A stretch of DNA of 64,000 nt from Przewalskia tangutica (Eukaryota; Streptophyta; Magnoliopsida; Solanales; Solanaceae), in assembly GCA_029844215.1 (NCBI GenBank), contig CM056723.1, positions 4,610,980 through 4,674,979 of the forward strand. The letters run 5' to 3'. This document shows positions 12,641 to 24,170 of this stretch, piece after piece. The translations under genes and the position numbers were made by a program. Every line of letters starts with the position of its first letter. Positions within the stretch are counted from its first letter, which is position 1. The notes under the pieces are model-generated. The model searched no databases. It saw only the letters and a list, made by a program, of their open reading frames with translations, and was not told the origin of the DNA.

Positions 12641-12850
12641 TTTTTATATTGAACAGAGACCGAGAGAGTTTTTCAAGTTTGAAAACCTCTCATGATCTAA
12701 AGCTTTTGTAAAGATATCAGCTAGTTGATGAGAAGTGTCAACATAATCGATTCTAACTAGCTGTTTTTCAACCAAGTCTCGAAGAAAGTGATGTCTTATA
12801 TCTATAAGGTCTGCATCTACTTGGGATAAATCATAACATGGTTCCATATC
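12641..12850 (-). pseudogene. Copia polyprotein C-terminus (RNase H end)
   Basis: A 67-residue open frame on the minus strand ends the Copia polyprotein. DIRHHFLRDLVEKQLVRIDY followed by HQLADIFTKALDHERF is the signature of the RNase H C-terminus. Homology stops abruptly near 12850, so reverse transcriptase, integrase and gag are absent: the element is truncated at its 5' side. The env-like ORF and 3' LTR follow downstream on the same strand, which fits the SIRE gene order. Confidence 0.8.
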
Positions 12851-13600
12851 CTCCCAACTCTTGTTTAATGAATCACCACAAATTGTTGTAACGAAGCCTC
12901 TCTATTTGAGGTGATATGAATTAAGATGTTCAGAAATCATACGGTCTTCCCATTATTTTTCTTGTATAATCCTCGGTTGTATAAATAATATTATCGAACC
13001 GCAAATGGCAAACCTTTTAATTTTGTCAATCATGAGTCATTTAAAATATTATTCTTTTGACAATGATGAAGCAATTTCATACCAAACTTTATCTTTGAAT
13101 CACTATTTCATTCCAGTCAAGATTCTTCATCTCCTATATTAGTCTTTCTGAACATAGTCTTATCAGTTGACCTTTGGGTCATTATGCCAACTCGGCAATG
13201 CTCCCTTTCGTATTGTTATATTATTACTTGTCTCAAGTATCATAATATATTTATTCAAATCTTGTTCCGGAGACCATCCAGGTCAGGGCTTACAATTGAT
13301 GCTTTTTCAGATTTTTATATTGATACTCTTTTACCTTGCCATGGGGTGGTGCTAATACCTCTGCACTATTTCCCTACTGCCACTAGAGTCTTGAAATTGG
13401 ACCCTTAAATCTATTGGTTGACAAAATGCTTTGGTTAGCTCTCTCTTTCCCTTGACCTCTACCTAGATTAAACTATCCATATATCTCATCTTACTTTGCC
13501 CTGAAGGTGAACTTTCTCTTTAAACTGTAATAATTTGATTACTAAAGGTGTCATCTCTGAGTTCTCTATTCATGGACTAGTACCGGCAGATCACACGCAG
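12851..13600. other. Intergenic, nothing recognised
   Basis: Unassigned DNA beyond the truncation point of the SIRE-type element. Two overlapping short open frames near 13167-13408 have no recognisable domain or codon bias. Confidence 0.45.
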
Positions 13601-14260
13601 CTTGATTGGCAACCCCAATAGACGTGATCTAGATGGCCGAGGATACACATTATTCGCGGAATTGTATGAGGTGTTGGTAAGTTTACCGCACTTAAAGTTA
13701 ATTAATTGTCTTAATTATTATATTAAAATTTTATTCAATTATTAATATTTATAAACAAATGTAGCTACAGACCGTACAAATGATGCGTCAGTTGGGAGTA
13801 CAATATATAGTTATCCCCGAGTGCGCGAAATTTGCTACCCCAATCGTTTAGGTAATCGAGTTGGGTATTCAACAATCACAAGAGGTCGGACGTATGCATG
13901 AGCCTGTTCCAGAGGGCCTATATCAGTCAGCAAATGGTCGTAATCATGGTCGCAGTCGTGGAGGCAGTGGTGATAGAGGCGGTGGTGGCAGAAGAAGGAG
14001 GGTGCTAGAGGGGATGGCTGAGGGGATAAAGGTCGATGTGGTGATAGAGTATGTGGCGGCAGAGGCATCCGTCTAGTAGATAAGCATGCTTCTGATCCCG
14101 CTCTAGCGCAGCAGCATCCGCCGACTTCATACGTCCCATTGATTGCAATGCGCCCGTTGACTTCTTACCGGCAGTCGATACCTCTATATACATCGGCGCA
14201 ACTATTTTCATATGTACTCGGGTCTTCATCCCAGTAGAGTCAGAACGTGTACGTGATGTA
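13600..14260 (+). pseudogene. Degenerate Arg/Gly-rich coding remnant
   Basis: Base composition changes to coding-like. One frame (13861-14076) reads GRNHGRSRGGSGDRGGGGRR. The segment before it (13620-13700) contains a plausible LYEVL-type frame that ends at a GT donor-like site. It resembles the basic, glycine-rich tail of some plant transposon-derived proteins, but no catalytic domain is visible and frames are interrupted. I cannot name the family. Confidence 0.3.
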
Positions 14261-15168
14261 TTTGGGGGGGGGGGGTATTTTAGTTCAATGTCTTAGTTTT
14301 TGGGTCATTTAAGTTCCGGACTCCATGTATCAACTGGAGAAGGAAAAAGTTTTGGATACTTAAAAGAGATTTAGCGATTATCAGTGTAGGAAAGGCGTTC
14401 ATTGTAAAACGTTTTTACAAGAGATCAATTACAATCAGTAACGAATACATGTTTGAGTTATTAGTTATGATTGCTAAAGTAGTTAATAGCACACTAATGT
14501 TTTTTATAATTGAACAAAAAAATACTTTTCTCTTCAGCTACCGCTAAATATTCCGCGTATGTCTTAAAATTTAAAGTAAAGTAACAAGTAACAACATCAC
14601 ATTATGTATGCTTGAGATACCAACTATATAGGATTTAATGTTTAGATTTTGTCGATTCACATTTCACTATATGTCCATTGATTTCACAATCTGCCAAATA
14701 ACTTTTCCCTTCTCCAGTTATAAGTTTACTGTAAAATTTTGAATTTTGATACCTAAAAAGCTAATTCAAGGGGATATAAATATCAACAGTAATATTTAAG
14801 TATTAGTTGAAATGGTGATATAGAGCAAGTATTACAGTAGTTGATATTTGTAAAGAAAAAATACTGAGACACAAAGAGGTTAGGGCTATATGTAACACAT
14901 GTATCTTTTTAAGTATTTTGACCATATTCCAGAAAAAGAAAACAATGTTCAGATGACTGAATAGACACTGCTCACAAAAACCAAAATTGATAGATGCTTC
15001 ATTTCCCTTGAATGAGCATCTGACAGACACTACTGCCTACAAATGACTTGTGTAGGGAACTTGTGTGAATCCCTTGATTATTTACAGTTTTTATTGATAG
15101 ATATGCATGCCATTTGATTTTACGGGATGCAAATCACTTATCTAGGACCGAAATATAGCATGGTAGTA
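14261..15168. other. AT-rich intergenic region
   Basis: Begins with a run of G near 14265-14276, otherwise AT-rich. This is the 3' flank of the minus-strand transporter pseudogene. No gene seen. Confidence 0.5.
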
Positions 15169-18100
15169 TCAAGACATCTTAGCCCTGGCAAAAAGTACTC
15201 CAGCAAGTAGACAGGAAAGCATTGGCAAATCGAGTCAGGTACAATCAATTTCCTTATATTTTCAAGAATATACGGAATCTAGATTTTTCACATTACCGAA
15301 AAGTATGCTGAATAAATTGGGAACACTGAGGGGAACCTTGAACACCAAAAGGCCAGCAATAGAAATGGGAATCTTGTTGAAGGAACCCACAAGACTGTGA
15401 AGAGGAGAAACGAGTGTAAGATTAGTCATGGATTAATATAGTGAAGAACTTACTTTCAAATTTACCTCAGAAAACAAAGAAAAATTTATCTTTATCATAA
15501 TACTAACAAACATGAAGACCCCTTAAGGTAGCTCTTGTTTGTAATGCGGGTTAACCTTGTCTAACTGTTGATGCTCATCACCGACAACTTATAGCAGGCC
15601 TGATTAGTAGCAAATAATTCTAGATCTTCCATCATTCCTCCAATTCTCTTAGGAAGTAGGGAAAATATAGGAAATAAAAAGCATGTCAAATATCCAGCAA
15701 ATACTAACTCCATCCGAAGTACTAAATTGGGTCCATATCTTGCTCATCAACAAGCTAGTAGATCACATGAAACCATGCAATGCTAAATAGTTCATGATGT
15801 AAATCCCCAAGAAAATTCAAGCCAGTATAAATCACCTGTTGGTGGTTGGACCAGTTTGTTTCAAGAACCACATTGATGTGAAGCTAATGGCTAGTCCAAG
15901 CAGCCCACTGGCTGTTGCAGCAACCCAAAACTTTGGAATCTTAATGACATCTCTGCAAATGAAACAAGAAAGGTATGAAACTGCAATATTCATTTGGGTA
16001 CCCCAACGTGAAGGATGCTCAAAAATGTAATATAACACTAACACATTAATTATGTAATTCCATTCATCGAACCGAAAGATCAAGACTATAGCAAAAGGTA
16101 TAGATATTCCACTGTTAAGTAACACCATTGAAACTTCATTAAGAGATCCACATTTTGTAAATTGATTTGCTCTGTCCATGACATGTCGCAACGTGAGCTG
16201 TTGAAAATTGATGCCCAACGAACATCAACAGATTAGGGAAATGAAAACATATATTTTTAAGTTTGAATTGTTATGTGATTCAAAGTCTAAATTTATGGTT
16301 TTCTTATATATCAAAGAGCAAATTTCTGTGCAAAATCTTCGCACGAGCAATCACGATGAGGAACAGAGTTAAGCAAAAAGTACATACTGAGTAGCTTGCA
16401 GTGAGAATGCAATTAACTGATTGCCAAGCATAACCCATAGCATCAAATGAGAGGTCTGTTATACGTCCAGATACAGCAGAGATAATCCAAAAGAAAGAAG
16501 AGATCGCCAATAAAAAATTCTTTTCCCTAGGCTGGAGTGGGCCTGGGGATGGGGGGAGGGGAGAGTGTAAAGTAGTTCAAATACAACAGAATTGAGTTAT
16601 CATTCAGTGAGTGGGAAGGCAGACACTTCTATTTTGCCCTTTACTAAAATAAAAGGAAAAGAGTAGCAGTGAAATCAATTTTGTTGGCTCTGAATTAAAT
16701 GTTACATCTTTTTAACACAGCAAAATATGAGGTAAATATGAATGTCATCTGACTGGAATCAGAGAAGTAAATGCTTAGTAGGACTGCTAAGTTCTCCCAT
16801 GATCTGATATGAACTACGATGACTGGATATACAGCATAAGAATTACAAAGGACATTTTCCTTGAGGGTGTGATCCCTCTGACAACTAAATTTACATTGTA
16901 TAGATGAATAACATAAACATACCACAACGAACATGGCGGTCCACACTTTCTGATTCTTCCGCTTCCCAAAAATATACAACTATCCAATTGCTGTTAAAAT
17001 GTTTGTCACATTCTTCAGAATTGTCACCATTGCAATATTTATGTATTTCAAACTGAAAAGGTGCACAAGTAAATGTCATGGGTAAAATGATGTACCGCTA
17101 ATCATTACTAAATCTCTGGTGAGTTTAGACATATCAGATATTACCTATACATGCCTGAAACAAGCATGCCAATGAAGATCAAATTCACGGGGATCCAAAC
17201 TTTAATTAGCTTCCAATTCAGCTTCTCCGCTGTAACTGCTCGAGAGCAACCCAATATAATAACTATAAGAGTACTGATAAGATTCTGCAGAAAGTAACGA
17301 GTAGAATTAGTTTTCATAAAACGAAATCTGTAGACAACAAGTTCCTGGTACTAGGGAAAAAGTGTCGCAATAATGAAGGTATTTACTTAGAGTTTGTCAA
17401 AACCAAGATTGGTAAGGATGTGCCCCATGGAGATCAAAATGGGAAATGATATAACATGTGTAATAGGTAAGCTTAAGCATTAATGTGCCTCATCTTGTTA
17501 TTCCTAAGGATGGAAAGATGGTTTACCATAAGTAGAGAATACCTGGTAAAGCATCAATGAGACCCCCCAGCATTGAATGAATAACTTGAAAGGACAACTT
17601 TGTTCAGCATGATCATGCAACAAGAAGAAATGCAATATGCAGTTCCAGACAAAAGAGGGCCAGATTTTCTTCCTGATCCATGTTCCCTTTTTTCTTCCAT
17701 ATCAACAGCTCTATTACTTTTGGATTACCTGTGAGATGAGAGAATACATTATTATAATTCATTCGCTTATCACTTTTGAGAAAAATATCGGGATCTCGCT
17801 TTGTCCAGCTGGAAAATGGCAAAAGCCTATGGATCAATGCGGGGAGCAGTTCTGAGAAAATATTCCAACGTCATGCATCCACAAAACTCCACTGTATTTA
17901 GAAGGTACATAAATTGTAATGATGCTAAGTTGAACGATATTAGCTAGCTATTAAACAATTACCCAGTAGTTGATCTTTAGCAAACTCAAAGACCCTTTTT
18001 GAAGGCAAGAAGATGACTCCAATGCAGGGGTACAAAACTTTGGCTAGCATTCAATATCTACCCTATAAACAATGAAGTTCCAATGAGTATCTCTTATTCA

Positions 18101-18557
18101 AGAATTTAACAGTAACATCTATGAAAGCAAAATAAGACAATGGGAAAGTCCAATAGAGTCAAACTGAAGAATGTACATGCTTAATTGTCATTCAGCTTCA
18201 ATGACATTAGGGTAAAAGAATAAATAAAATAGGAGAGGCAAAAAACATTCAAAAAGCGAGCTCCTGAAGAGAAAGTATGCTTCATAGGTAGAAAAATGAG
18301 GAAGAAGGAGAAAAGGAGAGATTTGTAAAAGATAGTTGAACAGCACAACACCTGTCACTAGCTACTCTTCGAACTGCACCAATTGATGTTTTGATAGCCG
18401 ACCATTCTCCTTGTCTACGAAATACGTCAAGAAGTTTGCGCACCACATTTAATCTTTTGGCAGATTCCACCTGCCCATTTACAGATGTATAATCTGGCAG
18501 CTCACCACTGTCACAGATAACTGATTCCAACTTCACCGCAGAGGACACCGAATCAAC
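15169..18557 (-). pseudogene. GONST2: GONST2-like Golgi GDP-sugar transporter, disrupted
   Basis: Multi-exon remnant of a nucleotide-sugar transporter (drug/metabolite transporter fold) that would move GDP-sugars into the Golgi. Exons on the minus strand: 18352-18557, 17543-17728, 17145-17284, 16923-17052, 16388-16486, 16045-16197, 15836-15952, 15297-15394 and 15169-15212. Hallmarks in order are LLSGTAYCISSCCMIMLNK, VWIPVNLIFIGMLVSGMYS, SLKYINIAMVTILKNVTN, ITDLSFDAMGYAW, DVIKIPKFWVAATASGLLG, SMWFLKQTGPTT, SFNKIPISIAGLLVFKVPL and FARAKMS. These fit GONST2 better than GONST1. Lesions: TAA at 17725-17727; a G run with two extra bases (17563-17568) shifting the frame before LMLYQ; TAG at 16980-16982 where the family has Glu; acceptor AG read as GG (16487-16488); no AG acceptor before the last exon; probable frame conflict at the exon ending 16045. 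The first coding exon was not found. Introns are retained, so this is a decayed gene, not a retrocopy. Confidence 0.82.
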
Positions 18558-19528
18558 CTTTAATCAAGAAAGGAGACGAGGAAATAATTTCAGCTTTGAT
18601 ACATTAAGGTCTAGAGCTCAGAAAGAGCTCTGAATTGCATTGACAACAGCTAAAATCTATCAGCAGTCTGTTACACCAGTCAAGTACTTATAGACTTTTT
18701 TGTTTACATTATAGAAAATGAAGGAGAGGGTATTTGACATTTATTCATGATTGAGCATTCTATTTTGATTTTGTATTTATTTAAATTGTAGAAATATAAC
18801 TCGTTCCTCTTGTTGCTAATGTTACTGTATCTTTTTTTGATTCATTTGAAGAAAAATCTAATTTTGACTTCTATACTTATCTTCCATGAACCATTTGTGT
18901 CAATATATAGTTCGATCCAAAATTTGAGATAATGGGTGTAAACCGAAAAATGATTCATAAGTAATTGTTAATGGAGTTGAGGTTACCAAATTCTAAGGTG
19001 TCGGTATCAATTTATGCCGAATTACTCCACATATAGTGTCCTGAACCACATTTTCTAAACAAGCCAGAGCCAATCCAAATTGATCTTATATAAGTACAAC
19101 TGATTGTATAAAACTGTGTATTTGAGTAAGATGGAATGTCAACATTGGTGCGCACTGCCTATACTCCTTTGCTCCTCTTTGCTACAATGAAAATAAAGCT
19201 AGCAGCAGCATCTGAATTTGGTTAACTTCCAACCTATAGAAAACTCATCATCTGATCAATGAATCAACTACCCTCTATCCCAAATTAGATGGGACTGGCT
19301 AAATGAATCTTATCTATCCATCTATACGAGTCCACTTCATTTGGATAATAATATTTTATCCTTTCACGTAAAGTAGGGGCTCTCTAAAATCAAGAAAATG
19401 CTACAGAAGGGTCAATTACCATCTTCCCAACAAAAAAAAAAAATAGGAAGAAAGGTTTAAGCTCTGCATCTTCAAAGTAGAGCAAATGATAGTATGAAAT
19501 ATCAGCTATGAATTCGTTAACGAGCTAT
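18558..19528. other. Upstream region of the transporter pseudogene
   Basis: Expected to hold its first exon and promoter, but I could not place a start codon. The stretch 19265-19370 (AAATTAGATGGGACTGGCTA...) looks like the 3' part of a dispersed SINE or LINE; support is weak. Confidence 0.4.
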
Positions 19529-19658
19529 ACCACACTTCTATACAACAACAACAACAACAACAACAACAAAATATCCGGTATAATCCCACCAGATGGGGTC
19601 TGAGAAGAGTAGATTGTACGCAGACCTTACCCCTACCTAAACCACAGTTCTATACAAC
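19529..19658 (-). mobile_element. 94-bp LINE/SINE 3'-tail insertion with 18-bp target duplication
   Basis: The insert at 19547-19640 carries (CAA)n and, on the minus strand, GGTAAGGTCTGCGTACAATC and a GACCCCATCTGGTGGGATTA-like tail. This is the shared 3' end of nightshade RTE LINEs and TS-type SINEs. It is flanked by ACCACACTTCTATACAAC (19529-19546) and ACCACAGTTCTATACAAC (19641-19658), an 18-bp duplication with one mismatch. Only the tail was inserted, so it is a severely 5'-truncated copy. Confidence 0.8.
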
Positions 19659-20149
19659 ATATAAAAGAATAAAACAGCCAAGAGAACATTTAAAGTTAAG
19701 CACAAACGAGAAAAGATGCAATCTTTACAAATGAAACAGCCTTAGAAACACTAACTTAAAACACCAATACAATCTGAATACAACAACATACTAATCACAG
19801 GGTCTTGGGAAGGTCCTAACTCTACCTTGAGTTGAGACTTGAGAGGTAGGGAGATTATTTTCGAAAGACTAGGCTCAAGAAAACACATCATACAATACAA
19901 TCTGAATAGTTTACCCAAATCCAACTTAACTTCTTTCCATTACCTAATTAACTCAATTTCTATGACTCAAATCATCTTTAAATGAAAAATTAAACCATTA
20001 AATGAGTTTCGTCAGTAAAATGAGAATATAGACAATAAAGAAAATACCCTTCAATTTTGAGAAAATGGCGGGTATTGCACATGTTCAAGATGGGTGATTC
20101 AGTGGGCTGGATTACGCGTGCTGGGCTTTTGTTGGTTCGGTTCGGCTGT

Positions 20150-20260
20150 TAACCGGTCCGCAACCCATATCCGATGCAAAACATTACTACTCCCATGTCC
20201 CATCAACTTCTATATTCAAATCATGTCACGTGTCATGCCAATTTTTACCGTATATAAAAT
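20150..20260 (-). repeat. Inverted fragment related to the 22568-25598 element
   Basis: Read on the minus strand, this segment matches 24970-25070. Shared words include GCATCGGATatGGGTTGC-type sequence, TAATGTTTTGCATCGGAT and GGCATGACACGTGACATG. It is a diverged solitary piece of the non-coding internal region of that retroelement. Confidence 0.7.
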
Positions 20261-20619
20261 GCAATACTGATTTATATACCTCCTCCGTTATGATTTATGT
20301 AAATTTATTTTCTTTTTAATTTATAAAATAATTCCTTTTGCAGATTTAAAAATAATTTAATTTAAATTTTTTATTTTATTTCATAGTGAGAGATTTTTAT
20401 AAACACACAAATGTTATGATATATTTAAGATTATAAGTATAAAAAGTCTTTATCGCCACACAAATATTATACAACATGTTTACTACCACAAGTATTAATT
20501 TTTTTTCTTTTCATATAAACTTTTACTATATTTTATCCTACTTAAATTGAGTAACTATCTTAGAAATGTCAAATATTAGAATAAGACATCTAAGGATTCA
20601 TTGCAAGAATCCATAATCT

Positions 20620-20623
20620 AAAA

Positions 20624-20658
<35 letters not shown>

Positions 20659-20660
20659 AA
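20620..20660. repeat. (AAAT)n microsatellite
   Basis: Roughly ten consecutive AAAT units. Confidence 0.95.
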
Positions 20661-21049
20661 ACAAAAAAGGAGAAAAATCAATGTTAACTCAATGTCGAAC
20701 CAAAACCCATAAAGATCCCAAAAATGATTGGGCTTTTAAACACATTAGGTCGAGGAAATGACCTGTGTTGTGTCTAGGTGTCGGACGTACTGCTTTGAGA
20801 AGTTGGCGAGTCAAAATGAAATGTCAGATTGGTCAATGCCCAATCTGCCCAAAACTTACATGGCTAAAATGGGCGGGTCAAGATGAGCTAAAATGATGAG
20901 TCATAACCCATATTGCCCAGCTTGACCCGTTACTTTTACAAAATTCAAACTTACCTTCTATAATGTTATTTTATTTTGTATGATATTTGATTTTTCCATG
21001 TCTTTATTTTTAAAATAAAAATAATATTTTAAAGATTTTTTTCATTTTT

Positions 21050-21995
21050 TATAAATGCAAAAAAAATTATGAAATATAAATTTGATGATGGAGTGGGGGT
21101 GGAAGGGGTAGGTGTGGATAGGGGCGGAGTAAGAAAAAAAATCATATTTTTTATAAATTATTTATGAAAGTAAAAAAATATAAAATAGAAATTTGACAAG
21201 GTGGTAGGGCAGAGGGGTAGGGCGGGAGGGGGGGGGGGGGCGAAGGTGGAGGTAAGAAAGAAAATCATATTTTTTAATAAATTGTTTATAAAAGTAAAAT
21301 ATATAAATTAGAAATTTGAGAATGTGGTAGAGGCGGGGATGGAGGTAAGAGGTGAGGTGGGGTTAGGCGGGGAGGGTAAGAAAAATCATATTTTTATAAA
21401 TTATTTATAAAAGTAAAGCAATATAAAATAGAAATTTGAGCATGTGGTAGAGGCGGGTAGAGTAGGGAGGTGGAGTGGAGGTAAGAAAAAAATACATTTT
21501 TTATAAAGTATTTATAAAAGTAAAAACAAATATAAAATAGAAATTTGAGAATGTAGTAGGGCAGGGGGCGGGAGACCGGAGGGGGGGGTGGAGATAAAAA
21601 AATCATATTTTTTATAAAAGTAAAAAAATATAAAATAGAAATTTGAGAATATGGGGAGGGGAGGGTGAAAGGTGGGGATAGAGGCGGGAGGGTGGAGGTA
21701 AGAAAAAAATCATATTTTTATAAATTGTTTATAAAAGTAAAAAATATAAAATAGAAATTTGAGAATGTGTAGTGCGGGGTAGGGCGTGGGGTGGTGGAGG
21801 TAAGAGGGTGAGGTGGGGTTAGAGGCAGAGAGGGTAAGAAAAATTCATTATTTTTTATAAATTGTTTATAAAAGTAAAGAAATATATAATAGAAATTTGA
21901 GAATGTGGAGGGGGTAGGGCGGGAGGTGGGGGTAGGGGCGGGGGGGGGAGGTACGAAAAAATTTCATATTTATAAATAATTATTTTATAAACGGT
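21050..21995. repeat. About 8-copy minisatellite, A/G-rich
   Basis: A unit of about 105-140 bp is repeated about eight times. Each copy has an AT-rich core (TATAAAATAGAAATTTGAGA) followed by a G-rich arm (GTGGTAGGGCGGG...GGAGGTAAGAAAAAAATC) and an ATTTTTTATAAATTGTTTAT spacer. The core occurs near 21070, 21186, 21309, 21428, 21537, 21636, 21750 and 21889. The G-rich arms diverge quickly and hold runs of 6-14 G (for example 21227-21240). Confidence 0.9.
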
Positions 21996-22567
21996 CCATC
22001 TGCCACCTCTAATTATATTTAATATACATAGTTATGGATAATAGTATTATTTATAAATAAAAATCTTAATCTAGAGTGGAAATCTAATCATTAAAATTAA
22101 GTATTTTGATGGGTCAAGTTTTGGCATCATCATGGACTCATTTGGGATGTTGATTTTATGATGGGTCAATTTGGGCTAGCCCAAACCAACCCATCATCAA
22201 AATCACTTTTGTCCAAACCCATAAAATCTTGGGCGGTCATTTGGGTTTGGGCTAATTTTGTCATCCCTAGATGTGTCCAAAAGTGTACAGTCTTGAATTT
22301 TTGTTCCGATTTAATAAAAAAAATTAAAAGTTATATTAACTTGAAAAAAATTGTTAGGAAGAATTTATGTTGAACAGGTTCATTGTTTTAAAATATCATC
22401 AAGTTCCGCCTTATAGGCAAAACTAATTTATGTCCACAACTTATGCTCGATGAACAACAAAAGCTTTAAATTTTCTAAATTTCTAAAGCGGAGACTTTTT
22501 CTAAAAAATTGTTTCGCGGGGCCAAAAAATCAAGACCACATTTGTGAACTACATTAGACCGCTCCGC
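21996..22567. other. Intergenic; possible hAT-type terminus
   Basis: Continues the element-like flank of the minisatellite: 22110-22270 contains TGGGTCAA/TTGACCC words and ends TTTTGTCATCCCTA, which resembles a hAT MITE terminus. The matching left terminus was not found. No gene. Confidence 0.4.
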
Positions 22568-23053
22568 CGACACCGGACAACGACCGGACCTAGTAACATC
22601 AGATGGAAGACCGAAGGAGCTCAGTGCTTACTCGTTCCAGATATGACGTCAACCTTTACTATTTGCTCATTAACTGGTTGTTATTATTATTTAATTACAT
22701 TTAATTAGGGAGTAATTTTCGGGCATAAATATTTTGTATTGTTAGCTATAAAAGAAGCTCAACCTTCATGTTGGAAGGACATCTTATTCTCATTGATGAT
22801 ACTGATATAATTTACATTCAAAAGTACTCTTGTTTGCTCTCGTAATTGGCTCGGACCCGAAGCAATTCAACTAAGAATCGGACCAACTTCTCAATTCAAT
22901 TTCAATCAAGATCACAACATTACCGGCTAATTACTTTCTTATTATTTCCATTTACTTATTTATTGCTAATTGTTCATCACACTTATCTGCAAATCAATTC
23001 ACGTATCCTTAAAACTATTTAGGAATTCAACTGTGTCTTTTTTGGGATAAACA
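22568..23053 (+). mobile_element. 5' LTR of a Tat-type non-autonomous retroelement
   Basis: About 486 bp, repeated at 25114-25598. It holds an RNA-start-like stretch (GCTATAAAAGAAGCTCAACC at 22745-22764), where TATAAAAG is a TATA box. It ends GGGATAAACA directly before a primer-binding site. The exact left end is uncertain because the two LTRs diverge there and no clear target duplication was found. Confidence 0.8.
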
Positions 23054-23056
23054 GTT

Positions 23057-23074
23057 TGGCGCCCACTGTGGGGC
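23057..23074 (+). promoter_or_regulatory. Retroelement primer-binding site
   Basis: TGGCGCCCACTGTGGGGC lies three bases downstream of the 5' LTR. This sequence is the usual minus-strand primer site in Tat-type and related plant Ty3/gypsy elements. Confidence 0.8.
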
Positions 23075-23161
23075 TAAGGATAATAGTGGTGATTTGATTC
23101 AAACTCAAATTTCACTTATTTATTACGATGTGATTATAAGTCAGTACCAAGTACTTACTGT

Positions 23162-24170
23162 ATGGCTAGTCCAATCAACATTGAGGTTAGCAACCATGAG
23201 GACAACAACGGTGACAATGGTGCCCACAACATCAATAACAACAATGACATTCCACCTGTTGGCCCAATCAATGGTGTGTCACCCGTTGATCCGTTGAACG
23301 ACGTTCCATTCGTTGATCCAATGAATAATAACAATCTCATGATTTCACCTCAATCATCTAGAAAATTATGTCAAAAGAAAAGAGACGATGATGAGGATGG
23401 TAAAATGCATTTGACTTGAATATTGTATATGCTAAAGGAGCCAACATGAGGCTATAACTCAGTTGTAGAAGAAAAGCAGTAGAGCAAGTGTGGAGGATGA
23501 AGCTAGTCCCGTCTGCAATGATGAACTGGACCAGGAAGAAGATCGAGTAGATGAGAATGCCAATGGCTCGAGGACTAATGAGTCCTCGACAATCTTGAAA
23601 ATGCTTGAAGCCTTAACTAAACGAATTGACATCAATGAAAAGAAGGTTGAAAGCTTTAATTCACGGATAAACTAAATTCTTGGGACACATCCGATCTTGA
23701 AGGATCCAGACTCGAAGAGATACATCCAGTTGTCGTTCCCACCAAGTGCAGCACCGAAGAGGTTTAAAATGTCCGACCTTCCGAAGTACGATGGGACAAC
23801 GGATCCATAGGAGCATGTGACATCATATACATGTGTAATAAAGGGAAATGACATGTATCCTGATGAGGTTGAATCGATGTTGCTGAAGAAATTCGGCGAA
23901 ACGCTTTCCAAGGGAGCAATGCCATGATATTCTATGCTACATGCACATTCTATTAATTTCTTAAAATTCTTGTAGATGCTTTTATAAAAGTGTGTGTCGA
24001 AGTTCAGAATAATCAAACAAGTAAAGCGAATATATTCAAAATTGCTGAGAAAGATACAGAGTTGTTGCAGGAGTTCGTGATAAGATTGCAAAAAGAGCGG
24101 ATGCTTCTTCCCCGGGTACCGGATTAATGGGCAACTGAAGCTTTCACCAAGGAGTTGAATCCTTTAATTT
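23162..24170 (+). pseudogene. gag remnant (Ty3/gypsy, Tat type)
   Basis: Starts MASPINIEVSNHEDN at 23162, an Asn-rich N-terminus. After frame changes come an acidic, coiled segment (23490-23675) and the conserved gag core: PKRFKMSDLPKYDGTTDP, HVTSYTCVIKGNDMYPDE, LLKKFGETLSKGAMP and ELLQEFVIRLQKERMLLP. Stops replace conserved residues (after TTDP and after GAMP), so no full protein is made. The core is that of the common Tat-lineage gag in nightshades. No protease, reverse transcriptase or integrase follows, so the element depended on a partner for mobility. Confidence 0.82.

Larger units (their letters stand above)
19659..21049. other. AT-rich intergenic region with a microsatellite
   Basis: No gene. 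20150-20260 is an inverted copy of a segment found at 24970-25070 inside the Tat-type element. (AAAT)n lies at 20620-20660. 20770-20945 has words such as GGGCGGGTCAAGATG and CAGCTTGACCC resembling the ends of hAT-type MITEs. Confidence 0.5.

Noticed and set aside
20770..22270. Single hAT element enclosing the minisatellite
   Set aside because: The right end looks right (GTCATCCCTA), but no matching left terminus or 8-bp duplication was found, so borders cannot be supported.
23672..24091. 139-residue minus-strand frame
   Set aside because: Antisense shadow of the plus-strand gag remnant, whose conserved words are unmistakable.
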